Assembly: GCF_963455295.1 (NCBI RefSeq)
Contig: NZ_OY734020.1
Location: forward strand, 4,340,001 to 4,404,000
Direction: 5' to 3'
Length of the DNA stretch: 64,000 nt
From: Candidatus Thiodiazotropha sp. CDECU1
Lineage (GTDB): Bacteria > Pseudomonadota > Gammaproteobacteria > Chromatiales > Chromatiaceae
Part shown: positions 1-9,316 of the stretch, in pieces
Layout: each line of letters begins with the position of its first letter
How positions within the stretch are numbered: position 1 is the stretch's first letter
Program-made: the position numbers and the translations under genes
The notes under the pieces: model-generated
Database searches by the model: none
The model's input: only the letters and a program-made list of their open reading frames with translations
What the model was told of the DNA's origin: nothing

Positions 1-260
1 CCGAAGATCTACTCTTCACTTTGACCGATCTGCAGATCCCCTGGCAGGAAAAGCAGCGCCGGATGCACTTCAGCGATGGCAACACAGAGTCGGTACCATG
101 CTTTCTATTCACTGCTGACGGTGTCGGTTTCGAACTGAGCGTACTTCCAGCGCATAACCCGCGTAACCGTCCATTAGATCCGCTGGACAATCAGCCCATC
201 CAGGGTGCGACCATCAAACAGCTGCAACAACTCATCGAAACAGTCGATGAAAGCAGTTAG
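1..260 (+). CDS. 3' end of an unrecognised protein (truncated by window edge)
   Basis: The reading frame is open from base 3 to the TAG at 258-260 with no stop, so this is probably the last ~85 residues of a gene that starts before the window. There is a possible TTG start at 21 but no convincing ribosome-binding site before it, so I treat it as internal. The visible part is soluble, with no membrane segment, and I do not recognise the family. Its TAG stop is made of the TA target dinucleotide of the adjacent miniature element plus the first G of that element, so the native C-terminus may have been changed by the insertion. It converges on gltA. Confidence 0.5.
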   Translation, partial: EDLLFTLTDLQIPWQEKQRRMHFSDGNTESVPCFLFTADGVGFELSVLPAHNPRNRPLDPLDNQPIQGATIKQLQQLIETVDESS

Positions 261-524
261 GGCCTGTTAACACTAAACCAATGCACTCTGCTGGGACTGT
301 TTTTGCGCCCAGCAAGGCAGAATGAGCGTGGTGTAGCCCGGCTACATGAGCGAATGATAACGCCGCTGGGCGCAAAAACAGCCCCAGCCCTTCGGGTTGC
401 GCCTGAAAAAGCGCCACTCAGCGTTGCTCGTCGTTCATTTGGAGTGACCAAACTTCTCTCCTCGCGCCTTGATTGGCGCTTTTTCAGGCACAACAGTGTG
501 CATTGGATTAGTGTTAACAGGCCC
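260..524. mobile_element. MITE copy 1, TA-flanked, 17-bp perfect terminal inverted repeats
   Basis: A 265-bp non-coding element. It begins GGGCCTGTTAACACTAA at 260 and ends with the exact reverse complement at 508-524. It is flanked on both sides by TA (258-259 and 525-526), the target duplication of the IS630/Tc1-mariner superfamily. Inside are two further hairpins: arms around GTTTTTGCGCCCAGC near 300 and 365, and arms around GCCTGAAAAAGCGCC near 402 and 473. There is no transposase, so it would be mobilised in trans. It fills the space between two convergent genes and ends 4 bp from the gltA stop. Its long palindrome could act as a bidirectional terminator (inference). A shorter, inverted copy lies at 14415-14604. 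Confidence 0.85.
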
Positions 525-528
525 TAGA

Positions 529-1833
529 TCATCGCTCGCTTGAAGGCACATAATCGCGTCTGGCATAGCCCTTATAGATCTGACGCGGGCGACCGATTTT
601 CTGCCTCGGGTCATCCATCATTTCCAACCAATGGGCCACCCACCCCACAGTCCGGGCAATAGCGAACATTACCGTGAACATGTTGTTGGGTATACCCAGC
701 GCCCGGTAGATGATACCGGAGTAGAAATCCACATTCGGATAGAGCTTGCGTTCGATAAAATACTCATCATTCAGTGCAATCTCTTCCAGCCGCTGAGCCA
801 ACTCAAACATTGGATTGTTCTTGGTGTCCGTCTGTTTTGCCAATACCTCATGACAAACCTCGCGAATGATACCGGCACGCGGATCGTACTTCTTGTAGAC
901 ACGATGCCCGAATCCCATCAAACGAAAACCGTCGTCCTTATCCTTGGCCTTGGCGATATATTTATCAATTTGAGATACATCACCAATCTCACTGAGCATA
1001 TCCAGGACCGCCTCGTTGGCGCCGCCATGTGCGGGCCCCCACAACGACGCTATACCTGCAGCGATACAGGCGAAGGGATTGGCCAGCGAACTGCCCGCGA
1101 GCCGCACAGTGGAGGTACTGGCATTCTGCTCATGATCCGCATGCAGGATAAAAAGCAGATTCAGCGCCTTTTCTGCAACCGGATCCACTACATACTCTTC
1201 GCAGGGGGTGGCGAACATCATGTGCAACAGGTTTGCGCAGTAGGAGAGCTCGTTGCGTGGATACATGAACGGCTCGCCCACACTGTGTTTGTAACTGGCT
1301 GCGGCAATCGTCGGCATTTTCGCAATCAACCTGTGCGCCGCGACTCTGCGCAACTCCGAATCATTGATATCCAGTGAGTCGTGATAAAAAGCGGAGAGTG
1401 AACCAACCACCCCCACCATGATGGCCATAGGGTGCGCATCATAATGAAAACCATCAAAAAAATGGGTCAGGGTCTCGTTCAACATTGTGTGGCGGTTGAT
1501 CAGCTGGTCGAAATCCTGCAGCTGCCCATCTGTTGGCAATTCTCCATTCAAGAGCAGATAGGCAGTCTCTAAAAAGTCGCCATTCTCTGCCAGCTGTTCA
1601 ATGGGATAGCCACGATACTCCAGAATACCCACCTCGCCCTGGATGAAGGTTATCTTACTTTTACAACTTGCCGTGGACATAAACCCTGGATCATAGGTGA
1701 AGACTCCGGCCTCTTTGTAGAGTGCCGAGACATCTATTGCGGGGGGACCTTGCGTCGATTCCCTTACAGGCAATTTTATCGACACCCCAGTCTCGTCATT
1801 CGTCAAGGTATAGGTCTTTAGGTTATCCGCCAT
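529..1833 (-). CDS. gltA: citrate synthase
   Basis: Condenses acetyl-CoA and oxaloacetate to citrate in the cytoplasm, the entry step of the TCA cycle. The 434-residue length matches the hexameric, NADH-sensitive type II enzyme of Gram-negative bacteria. Catalytic residues are visible: the histidine in [10 protein letters not shown], the histidine in [15 protein letters not shown] and the aspartate in NVDFYSG. The start is supported by GGAG six bases before the ATG. The gene is monocistronic and faces away from the kamA-like gene. Its stop lies 4 bp from MITE copy 1, which probably provides its terminator. With sucCD 2 kb away it suggests a TCA module, but no 2-oxoglutarate dehydrogenase genes are seen here. 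Confidence 0.97.
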   Translation of the reverse strand: MADNLKTYTLTNDETGVSIKLPVRESTQGPPAIDVSALYKEAGVFTYDPGFMSTASCKSKITFIQGEVGILEYRGYPIEQLAENGDFLETAYLLLNGELPTDGQLQDFDQLINRHTMLNETLTHFFDGFHYDAHPMAIMVGVVGSLSAFYHDSLDINDSELRRVAAHRLIAKMPTIAAASYKHSVGEPFMYPRNELSYCANLLHMMFATPCEEYVVDPVAEKALNLLFILHADHEQNASTSTVRLAGSSLANPFACIAAGIASLWGPAHGGANEAVLDMLSEIGDVSQIDKYIAKAKDKDDGFRLMGFGHRVYKKYDPRAGIIREVCHEVLAKQTDTKNNPMFELAQRLEEIALNDEYFIERKLYPNVDFYSGIIYRALGIPNNMFTVMFAIARTVGWVAHWLEMMDDPRQKIGRPRQIYKGYARRDYVPSSER

Positions 1834-2094
1834 GTTGAGCTCCGTGAGTTACTTCAAGGCTTACGTCCGATCAGTGCATTGCGTCTGCGACTGACAATAC
1901 CCTAGATCGCGTATGGTAAAAACGACATCAATTAAACATTACTATTTTTTATAGGAGGCAAAATTATAGCCTGGAGAGGACCAGGTTCATCAACCAGTTT
2001 ATGTAAATGATAACTATTGTTTTTTGCCAAACTCATCCCCACTAGCCTTTCCGATAGTGAATGACGGCAATCATGGGGAAGTGATTATGCTGAC

Positions 2095-3444
2095 TTATTT
2101 ATCTTCCATAAAGGGCAAAGCCTGCCCCTGGACCGGCTGCAGCTGATCAAACCAGGTGGCCTGTTCATCATACTGAGCAAAATAGGGCCGCTGCACGAGA
2201 TCGTTATCCCGTGCCTGAATAAAGCGCAGCACAAACACCCTCTCACCATTGATCTCGCTGACACCTTGTATCTCGACTTTACCAGGACCGGTGCTCATAC
2301 TGGGTCCACGTGCCGTACGACCCAACCCGGAAACCTGCTTCATCGCATCACGATAGATCTGCCATGCCCTGTATAGGGGGACCTCGAAATATCGATGAGC
2401 ACCGGTGTCTCGCTCCACGAACATGTAATAAGGGATTACGCCCAGTTTTACCTGTTCACTCCATAGTTTCGCCCATACCTCCGGCTTATCGTTGACATGG
2501 GCCAATAAAGGACCCTGACTGCGAATTTCTGCACCAGTCGCACGCACCCGGCGAATGGCAGCACGGGCAACGTCGGTATCCAGCTCTCGCCAGTGATTGT
2601 AATGGGCCATGATGGCAACATGTTTACCAGCCAACACCAGATGATGAATTAATTCAATCAGTTCATCAGCGTCCTTGTCAGAAATAAATCGATGCGGCCA
2701 GAAAGTCAATGCCTTGGTGCCAATACGAATGGTTTGAATATGGTTGAACTCAGGATGGAGCAGCGGTTCCAGATAGGCCTTTAACTGCCTGCTCTTCATC
2801 ACCATAGGATCGCCACCGGTCACAAGCAGGTCAGTCACCTCCGGGTGGAGACGCAGATAGGTATAGAGCCTATCCGCCTCAGTCGTCGCCATGCGCAAAG
2901 ACTTGTCACCGATGAACTGCGCCCATCGGAAACAAAAGGTACAGTAAGTGTGGCAGGTTTGCCCCTGACTGGGGAAAAACAGTACTGTTTCCTTATATTT
3001 ATGCTGCAGGCCATTTATAGGCTCACCGTTTTCATCAAGCGGTAGATTGTGCTCCAACTGCCCTGCCGGATGGGGGTTGAGGTCTGCCCGAATCTCATTG
3101 GCCACCGCCTGCAGGGCCTTCTTGTCCATACCAGAACGAATCGCCATCGCCATGCGGTTGAAATGCACATCCGACAACATGCGACGCTGGGGAAAGGTCA
3201 TCTGAAAGATTGGATCTTCGGGTGCCTGTTCCCAATCGATAAGCTCATTCAACACATACTCATTGACTCGGAAAGGCAATATGGCAGAGACAACCTTCAT
3301 CTCGAAGCGCAACTCATCGGGAAGCCGTTCCAACTGGCTAATTCGATCCAGGTCACGGGCAGTATAGACAGTAAAACGCTGTGGTGAATACTCAAAATCG
3401 ACCGCGTGTAACAACGATCTGGATGAATGGGAATTAAGCAGCAT
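2095..3444 (-). CDS. KamA-family radical SAM protein (lysine 2,3-aminomutase-like)
   Basis: Member of the lysine 2,3-aminomutase/EpmB family, which uses a [4Fe-4S] cluster, S-adenosylmethionine and PLP to move an amino group. The radical-SAM cluster motif is clear: CHTYCTFC, followed by FRWAQF. TGGDPM gives the SAM-contact region, and GPSMSTGPGK contains the likely PLP lysine near the C-terminus. I place the start at 3444 because GAGGAG lies six bases upstream; an earlier ATG at 3450 overlaps no usable spacing and a further upstream start at 3480 lacks a site. About 449 residues, longer than EpmB (~340). The substrate cannot be told from sequence: free lysine, glutamate or another amino acid is possible. 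Confidence 0.85.
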   Translation of the reverse strand: MLLNSHSSRSLLHAVDFEYSPQRFTVYTARDLDRISQLERLPDELRFEMKVVSAILPFRVNEYVLNELIDWEQAPEDPIFQMTFPQRRMLSDVHFNRMAMAIRSGMDKKALQAVANEIRADLNPHPAGQLEHNLPLDENGEPINGLQHKYKETVLFFPSQGQTCHTYCTFCFRWAQFIGDKSLRMATTEADRLYTYLRLHPEVTDLLVTGGDPMVMKSRQLKAYLEPLLHPEFNHIQTIRIGTKALTFWPHRFISDKDADELIELIHHLVLAGKHVAIMAHYNHWRELDTDVARAAIRRVRATGAEIRSQGPLLAHVNDKPEVWAKLWSEQVKLGVIPYYMFVERDTGAHRYFEVPLYRAWQIYRDAMKQVSGLGRTARGPSMSTGPGKVEIQGVSEINGERVFVLRFIQARDNDLVQRPYFAQYDEQATWFDQLQPVQGQALPFMEDK

Positions 3445-3931
3445 AGTCATCTCCTCAAGGGATCTACTATCACAATCCAAGATCCCTTATATGGATGCAA
3501 AATGCAGCCCATAACCACCGGCATTCGACAGTGACTCAATTGCAAATCAGGCACCTCACAAACAACCAGAGAATCGGGCATAAGGAGGCGTACCCTAACA
3601 AACAATGGCAGTTTCAGCAAAAAAAGCTTAAGCCGGCATTATGCTTTTTTAAGGACAATCGAGTTATTTGTTAACAATTACTGAACAATAAGCGCATATA
3701 GAAGCGTATTTAGCATTCATTTGGAAATGCAATACTTCTTCTCACCTTGATTGACAAACCTCTATTTTGTGTAACAGTTATACCCTGATCAACAGTAATA
3801 TCAGCCTGAATCAGAGCTGCTTCAGAACTTTTTGTGCAAAGCACTATAAAAAATCGGCCTCACCCTTCATAATAAGTTTTATATGCCCATAAATTAACAA
3901 GAAGGCACATAAAAACACCAAAGGCGACATC
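3445..3931. promoter_or_regulatory. AT-rich intergenic region between kamA-like gene and sucC
   Basis: A 487-bp divergent intergenic region with no credible gene. It is AT-rich, includes TTGACA at 3751-3756 (a possible -35 box for sucC but without a well-spaced -10), and several A/T tracts around 3610-3690. The sucC leader has no strong Shine-Dalgarno other than AAAGGCG 7 bases before the ATG. I see no riboswitch or tRNA fold. Confidence 0.4.
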
Positions 3932-5092
3932 ATGAACCTACACGAATTCCAAGCTAAATCACTTTTCGCCAGTTATGGCATACCTGTACCACAGGGCCAG
4001 TCCGTTTCAAGCCCAAGCGACGCCCGAACCGCGGCGCAGGGACTAGGCGGCAGCATCTGGGTGGTAAAAGCACAAGCCCATACGGGTGGACGCGGCAAGG
4101 CGGGAGGGGTCAAACTGGTTCGCTCTCTGGATGAGGCGGAAGAGGCGGCCCGGGAGATCCTTGGCATGACCCTGGTCACCAAGCAGACCGGCCCACAGGG
4201 TCTGCCGGTAAATACTGTATTGGTGGAAGAGGGGAGCGATATTGCCAGGGAACTCTATCTTGGCGCCCTGCTTGACCGATCACGCTCGCGCATCACCTTC
4301 ATGGCCTCGGCCGCCGGTGGCATGAACATCGAGGAGGTCGCCGCGGAGACTCCCGAGAAAATTCTCACCACCATCGTCAACCCAGCGACCGGGATGTTGC
4401 CATACCAATGCCGCAAACTCGCATTTGGGCTCGGCCTGACAGGTGACCAGATCAAACAATTTTCCAAGATCATGATGGCCCTCTATCAACTCTATATGGA
4501 CAAGGACATCAGCCTGATCGAGATAAATCCGCTGATTGTCACCGCAGCAGGCAATCTTGTGGCCTTGGATGCAAAGATCAACCTGGACAGCAATGCCCTC
4601 TATCGCCATCAGGACCTGGCCGCGTTACGGGATATCACCCAGGAGGACGCGAAAGAGGCCGCTGCAGCAAAGCACGATCTCAACTACATCACCCTGGACG
4701 GCAGTATCGGCTGCATGGTGAACGGCGCCGGTCTGGCGATGGCGACCATGGACATGGTCAAGCTGCATGGCGGCGAACCCGCCAATTTCCTCGACGTGGG
4801 AGGCGGAACAACCGCGGAACGGGTGACAGAGGCATTCAAGCTCATCCTTTCCGACGCCAAGGTCAAAACGGTACTGGTCAATATCTTCGGTGGTATCGTT
4901 CGCTGCGACCTGATCGCGGAAGGCATCATCACTGCCGCTCGAAGCATCGGCGTCACGGTGCCGGTGGTGGTGCGGCTCGAAGGGACCAATGCGCAACAGG
5001 GACTCGAGATGCTTGAATCCAGCGGACTGGATTTCCTCACCGCCAATGATTTTACCGAAGCCGCAAAAAAAGCCGTTTCCGCCGCAGCCTGA
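3932..5092 (+). CDS. sucC: succinyl-CoA synthetase (ADP-forming) beta subunit
   Basis: Beta subunit of the TCA enzyme that interconverts succinyl-CoA and succinate with ADP or GDP phosphorylation. It carries the nucleotide-binding ATP-grasp fold (residues ~1-235) and the C-terminal flavodoxin-like ligase domain. Recognisable family motifs are the N-terminal [25 protein letters not shown] in the grasp domain, [13 protein letters not shown] and [10 protein letters not shown]. The 386 residues match the family's usual 385-390. It is followed after 22 bp by sucD in the same operon, as in most proteobacteria, but the usual sucAB-lpd genes are absent upstream, suggesting a split TCA cycle. Confidence 0.97.
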   Translation: MNLHEFQAKSLFASYGIPVPQGQSVSSPSDARTAAQGLGGSIWVVKAQAHTGGRGKAGGVKLVRSLDEAEEAAREILGMTLVTKQTGPQGLPVNTVLVEEGSDIARELYLGALLDRSRSRITFMASAAGGMNIEEVAAETPEKILTTIVNPATGMLPYQCRKLAFGLGLTGDQIKQFSKIMMALYQLYMDKDISLIEINPLIVTAAGNLVALDAKINLDSNALYRHQDLAALRDITQEDAKEAAAAKHDLNYITLDGSIGCMVNGAGLAMATMDMVKLHGGEPANFLDVGGGTTAERVTEAFKLILSDAKVKTVLVNIFGGIVRCDLIAEGIITAARSIGVTVPVVVRLEGTNAQQGLEMLESSGLDFLTANDFTEAAKKAVSAAA

Positions 5093-5114
5093 TTAAAATA
5101 GGTAATACAAACCA

Positions 5115-5984
5115 ATGAGTATTCTCGTCGACAATAACACCCGGGTCATCTGTCAGGGCTTCACCGGCAAACAGGGCACCTTTCACTCAGAACAGGCAAT
5201 TGCCTACGGTACCCAGCTGGTGGGTGGCGTGACCCCCGGAAAGGGGGGACAAACCCACCTCGACAGACCGGTCTTTGACACGGTTCATGACGCTGTCGCC
5301 AGCACCGGCGCAGATGCCAGCATGATCTACGTACCACCCCCCTTCGCCGCCGATGCGATCATCGAAGCTGCGGATGCCGGTATCCGTGTCATAGCCTGTA
5401 TCACCGAAGGCATACCCATCCTGGATATGCTGAAAGTCAAGGAGGCCCTCGGATCCTACAATGCCCGCCTGATCGGCCCTAACTGCCCTGGAATAATCAC
5501 CCCGGGTGCCTGCAAGATAGGCATCATGCCTGGATCCATCCACCAACCTGGCAGGGTAGGTGTCATGTCCCGCTCCGGCACACTGACTTATGAAGCCGTG
5601 CATCAGACCACCCTTGCCGGCCTGGGTCAGAGCACCTGTGTCGGTCTTGGCGGCGACCCCATAAACGGCACAAGTTTTATCGATTGCCTGAAGCTGTTCC
5701 AGGATGATGAACAGACTGAAGGCATAATCATGGTAGGTGAAATCGGTGGTTCCGCAGAGGAAGAGGCCGCAGATTACATTCAATCCCATATCAGCAAGCC
5801 AGTGGTAGCCTACATAGCAGGCGTTACCGCACCACCGGGGAAAAGAATGGGCCACGCGGGGGCAATCATCAGCGGCGGCAAGGGCACTGCCGAAGCCAAA
5901 TTCGAGGCCTTGGAAAACGCCGGGGCTCAGGTGGTAAGATCACCCGCGGAAATGGGCAGCCGTATGGCCGGACTGCTCGCTTAA
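5115..5984 (+). CDS. sucD: succinyl-CoA synthetase (ADP-forming) alpha subunit
   Basis: Alpha subunit that binds CoA and carries the phosphorylated histidine of succinyl-CoA synthetase. N-terminal Rossmann CoA-binding domain with [15 protein letters not shown]; phospho-histidine in [14 protein letters not shown] near the C-terminus; [12 protein letters not shown] is the family's glutamate contact. At 289 residues it is full length. It sits 22 bp after sucC and 22 bp before a PPK2 gene, so the three are probably co-transcribed. Confidence 0.97.
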   Translation: MSILVDNNTRVICQGFTGKQGTFHSEQAIAYGTQLVGGVTPGKGGQTHLDRPVFDTVHDAVASTGADASMIYVPPPFAADAIIEAADAGIRVIACITEGIPILDMLKVKEALGSYNARLIGPNCPGIITPGACKIGIMPGSIHQPGRVGVMSRSGTLTYEAVHQTTLAGLGQSTCVGLGGDPINGTSFIDCLKLFQDDEQTEGIIMVGEIGGSAEEEAADYIQSHISKPVVAYIAGVTAPPGKRMGHAGAIISGGKGTAEAKFEALENAGAQVVRSPAEMGSRMAGLLA

Positions 5985-6006
5985 TGGCTGGAGGGCAGAT
6001 GAGACA

Positions 6007-6879
6007 ATGAAACCACCCACAAGTCCATATCTCGTCACATTCGATGGTCGATTGAAGAAGCCGGCATTGACTACCCTACCCCCGGAGGAGGCGCCGGGAA
6101 AGAAAGGCTGCAAGAAGGCCCTGGCCAAGGAGATCGACCGGCTGGATGAACTCCAGCGCAGGCTCTATGCAGAGGACCGCCGTTCCCTTCTGATTATCTT
6201 CCAGGCCATGGACGCCGCCGGCAAGGACAGCACCATACGCGCAGTAATGACCGGCATCGACCCCGCCGGCTGTCAGGTTTTTTCTTTTAAACAACCCTCC
6301 AAGGAGGAGCTGGATCACGACTTTCTGTGGCGTACCACCCGCGCACTCCCGGAGCGCGGGCGCATCGGTATCTTCAATCGCAGCTACTACGAGGAAACCC
6401 TGGTGGTGCGTATCCATCCCGAGTATCTGGATACCCAGCGCATCCATATTCCTGATGACCTGGAACAACTATGGCAACAGCGTTTTGAATCCATTCGCCA
6501 GTACGAAAGGCACTTAGCGGAGAACGGCACGGTGATCCTCAAGTTCTGGCTCAATGTGAGCAGGGATGAACAGCGCAGACGTTTTATCTCTCGCCTGGAT
6601 GAAACGCGAAAAAACTGGAAATTCTCAATCAAGGATGTGGAGGAACGACAACACTGGGATAGTTATATGCACGCCTATCACCAGACCCTGGCGGCGAGCT
6701 CCCGGCCATGGGCACCCTGGTATGCCATACCCGCGGATGATAAACCCTATATGCGCTGGCAGGTTGCCCGCATTATCCGCAAAACCCTGGAAGGCATGGA
6801 TCCACACTATCCCCAGGCTGACAAGAACGAAACCGAACGCTTTGACGAAATGCGTAAAGTACTTAACAAAGAGGCATGA
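6007..6879 (+). CDS. PPK2-family polyphosphate:nucleotide phosphotransferase
   Basis: Transfers phosphate between inorganic polyphosphate and AMP/ADP (or other nucleotides). The P-loop kinase core is plain: Walker A MDAAGKDST (residues ~73-81), the GIFNRSYYEE segment that replaces the classical FDRSWY Walker B in the class III-like branch, and the lid region with FWLNVSRDEQRRRF. The 290-residue length suits a one-domain PPK2. Preference (AMP versus ADP) cannot be fixed by eye. It lies 22 bp after sucD, an uncommon neighbour, and would link polyphosphate stores to the adenylate pool next to a substrate-level phosphorylation enzyme (inference). Confidence 0.9.
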   Translation: MKPPTSPYLVTFDGRLKKPALTTLPPEEAPGKKGCKKALAKEIDRLDELQRRLYAEDRRSLLIIFQAMDAAGKDSTIRAVMTGIDPAGCQVFSFKQPSKEELDHDFLWRTTRALPERGRIGIFNRSYYEETLVVRIHPEYLDTQRIHIPDDLEQLWQQRFESIRQYERHLAENGTVILKFWLNVSRDEQRRRFISRLDETRKNWKFSIKDVEERQHWDSYMHAYHQTLAASSRPWAPWYAIPADDKPYMRWQVARIIRKTLEGMDPHYPQADKNETERFDEMRKVLNKEA

Positions 6880-6888
6880 ATTCCAACC

Positions 6889-7668
6889 ATGCGCCTCTGG
6901 CATATCACAACAATCTGCCTGGCTCTAATCTGCCTAAGCAACAGCCAGGCGGAGATCAACCCGGAGCATCGAAGTAACCGCCAGCTGGCCGTTACTGTGT
7001 GCAGCGATTATCGGGAAACAAACCGTTTACCCTGTTTTGTTTCGCGCAAGGAGTGTCCCAGGGGATTCGAGGTTATTGAGCGATTCTCCGACAGCACAGG
7101 CCCAAGCTTTTCAGCCTGCCGCGACAAGCGGCATGAACGACCCGCCAGGCTCGGCAGGTCAAACAACAACCTTTTCAGCGCTAAGAATCAACAACTGGTG
7201 GAGCAGTTCAACCGGCTCATCAGTATAGTCGAAAAACGCCGCACCGGTGCCGCATCGCGCCTGCCCAAGGCGTCTCGGGATAAGCTGGCGATATTCTTCT
7301 CCGGGATCGATCTCAACAGCATCGAATTGGCCCATAGTAAGGCACTCATGAATGGTTGTTTCACCGATTGTCGCCAGATTTTTTGTGCCGACAAGGATCA
7401 GGTCGACGCCTGGACCAATCCCCAGACACCCATCCTGTCGCTTAAGCTATTGCACCAGCTAGCCCACGCTGAACGCTGCGAAATAACGGGTGGGCGCGAC
7501 AGATTTATCCAGACCTGGCTACGCCACTTGCCTGATGAGACCCTCGCCGCCCTCGAGCGTGGTGATCCCCTCGACACGGAAAAGATCCACTTTGCCATGT
7601 TCATGGAAAGCCATGCCAGCAACCGGGCTGAAAGCATCTGCCGCCGGGTAGGGTGCCTAAGAGACTGA
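6889..7668 (+). CDS. secreted Cys-containing protein, unrecognised
   Basis: A 259-residue protein with a signal peptide (charged start, hydrophobic core to about residue 20, cleavage near SQAE). The mature part has many cysteines, including CxxxCRQIFC, suggesting periplasmic disulfides. A segment LLHQLAHAERC followed ~55 residues later by MFMESHASNRAE resembles the zinc-metallopeptidase pattern HExxH...E, but the first glutamate is glutamine here, so activity is doubtful. It starts 9 bp after the PPK2 gene and is likely the last gene of that operon. It converges on the dienelactone hydrolase gene with an 11-bp gap and no terminator hairpin. Function unknown. Confidence 0.7.
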   Translation: MRLWHITTICLALICLSNSQAEINPEHRSNRQLAVTVCSDYRETNRLPCFVSRKECPRGFEVIERFSDSTGPSFSACRDKRHERPARLGRSNNNLFSAKNQQLVEQFNRLISIVEKRRTGAASRLPKASRDKLAIFFSGIDLNSIELAHSKALMNGCFTDCRQIFCADKDQVDAWTNPQTPILSLKLLHQLAHAERCEITGGRDRFIQTWLRHLPDETLAALERGDPLDTEKIHFAMFMESHASNRAESICRRVGCLRD

Positions 7669-7679
7669 GCCGGCGGGCA

Positions 7680-8468
7680 TCACTTCCCATAGATCCCATC
7701 CAGCGCCTGCGTCAGGGCCTGCCAGGATTGTTTGTCCGCTGACGGGTCGTACTGCAGCAGCAGATCGAATTTGTTACCGAACTTGTCGGCTTCAGGATTG
7801 GTGAATGAGTGCTTGGCGCCTGGGTAGTTGGTAAAGCTGTATTTCACGCCGGCCTGGTCCATTTCGGCCTTGAACGCCTCGATATGCTCGGGCTTTACAA
7901 ACGGGTCATCTGCGCCGTTGAATACCAGAACCTCCGCCTTTACCACCCCTTTTGCCGCCGGCGTGGAGGTGGGCAGACTGCCGTGAAAACTACTCACCAG
8001 ATCAAGATCAAGGCCGCGTCTCGCCATCTCCAATACCATACCGCCACCAAAACAGTAACCGATCGCGGAAATGTCGCTTGCGGCAACTGTCTGGTGTACC
8101 GACAACAGATCCATTGCAGCCTGGAAGCGGGCACTTGCCGTTTCCATGTTCTTTTTTACTTCGCCGGCGAACCGCCCAGCATCCTTTGGATGATCCGCCT
8201 GTTTGCCGTCCCCATACATATCAACAGCCAACGCCGTGTAGCCCATGGCGGCCAGCTGCTTGCTGCGGCTGCGGGCATAGGCATTGTGTCCCCACCACTC
8301 GTGCACCACCAGGATACCGGGACGCTTCTCCTGGATCGCATCATCATAGGCAAGGTAGCCCTTCATCCGCGTATCACCCTGCTGATACACAACCTCCTCA
8401 CCGACGACTGCGCTCAGGGCAGTCAATGGAAAACAGCACATCACCCATGTCAATACAAACCTGTTCAT
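7680..8468 (-). CDS. periplasmic dienelactone hydrolase family protein
   Basis: Alpha/beta hydrolase of the dienelactone hydrolase type. A signal peptide precedes AVVGEEVVY, so the enzyme is probably exported. The nucleophile is cysteine, in IGYCFGGG; the acid is in NGADDPFV and the histidine in GAKHSFT, completing the Cys-Asp-His triad. I chose the ATG at 8468 because GGAGGAG lies 7 bases upstream; the 33 bp longer reading frame lacks a site. About 262 residues. Real substrates of such broad-specificity homologues are usually unknown. Divergent from the hydrolase/TlpA genes. Confidence 0.88.
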   Translation of the reverse strand: MNRFVLTWVMCCFPLTALSAVVGEEVVYQQGDTRMKGYLAYDDAIQEKRPGILVVHEWWGHNAYARSRSKQLAAMGYTALAVDMYGDGKQADHPKDAGRFAGEVKKNMETASARFQAAMDLLSVHQTVAASDISAIGYCFGGGMVLEMARRGLDLDLVSSFHGSLPTSTPAAKGVVKAEVLVFNGADDPFVKPEHIEAFKAEMDQAGVKYSFTNYPGAKHSFTNPEADKFGNKFDLLLQYDPSADKQSWQALTQALDGIYGK

Positions 8469-8557
8469 CGCTATACTCCTCCTCAAGAATTTGTCACACA
8501 CACCATTTTATTTGTTCCCCCTACACATAACACAGTTCCGTGGGTAACATCACCATA

Positions 8558-9316
8558 ATGCGAGTCCTGATATTATTTTTTCTTCTACTATCAAGCAGCC
8601 CGGCCTTAACAGCCATCGAGCACTCCGTAACTGATAGTGACGGCAATGATATCAGCATCGATATCAGGCAAGCAGCGGGGGAGCTGGTCATGATCTGGTT
8701 GGTGGATCATGCCGAACCTCGCCGCCTTTTTGACGCCCTGTTGCAGCAGCTCTCTGAATCCGGGATAGAGATTTGGCGTGTCGATCTGCTGCAAGCCTAT
8801 TACCTTCCCCGCTCCAGTGAAAACGTACGCACCCTCGATGGTGAAGGTGTCGCCGCAGTCATTAGGGCCGCCCATAAAAGGAGTGACAAACAGATACTCC
8901 TCGCCAGCTACGACCGTATGCCCTTGCCCCTGTTAAGGGGGGTTAACCGCTGGCAGGCTACCCAGCAAGAGTCACGTTTGCTAGGCGCAATCCTCTTCTA
9001 TCCAAACCTGTTCGGGCCTGCCCCGATAGCGGGCGAACCACCGGCAATCGATCCAATTCTAAATGCCACCAACCTACCCTTGATAATCTATCAACCTGAA
9101 CTCGGCAGTCAACGCTGGCGCTTGGACCAGGTCGTCACAACCCTGTGGCAGGCTGGTTCACCCACCTATGTCTACCACGACCAACCTTGCAGCAACTGCA
9201 GCACCTATACCTGCCACAAATCTAACTACACTGACAACCCTGCAGCGGCCAATCCCAGCCCCACCGTTGAGTTTGACAGACAGCCACCAACGCCACATGG
9301 ATCTTCGATCACTTAA
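8558..9316 (+). CDS. secreted alpha/beta-hydrolase-like protein, probably frameshifted at its 3' end
   Basis: Begins with a clean signal peptide (MRVLILFF... to SPALTA) and continues as an alpha/beta-hydrolase-like fold of about 190 residues; I do not see a complete catalytic triad. A GTG at 8540 is an alternative start. The last ~45 residues after YVYHDQ are Cys/Ser/Pro-rich and unlike the rest, while the +1 shifted frame over the same bases gives an Ala/Pro/Thr-rich linker running into the TlpA domain. I therefore think a frameshift near 9165-9190 split a single exported hydrolase-TlpA fusion; a translationally coupled pair is the alternative. Confidence 0.6.
   Translation: MRVLILFFLLLSSSPALTAIEHSVTDSDGNDISIDIRQAAGELVMIWLVDHAEPRRLFDALLQQLSESGIEIWRVDLLQAYYLPRSSENVRTLDGEGVAAVIRAAHKRSDKQILLASYDRMPLPLLRGVNRWQATQQESRLLGAILFYPNLFGPAPIAGEPPAIDPILNATNLPLIIYQPELGSQRWRLDQVVTTLWQAGSPTYVYHDQPCSNCSTYTCHKSNYTDNPAAANPSPTVEFDRQPPTPHGSSIT

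Noticed and set aside
631-1377. Plus-strand open frame opposite gltA
   Set aside because: Antisense to a certain citrate synthase gene; no coding signal of its own.
3751-3790. Sigma-70 promoter for sucC
   Set aside because: TTGACA is a good -35 but no -10 box lies at 16-18 bp; not enough to call.
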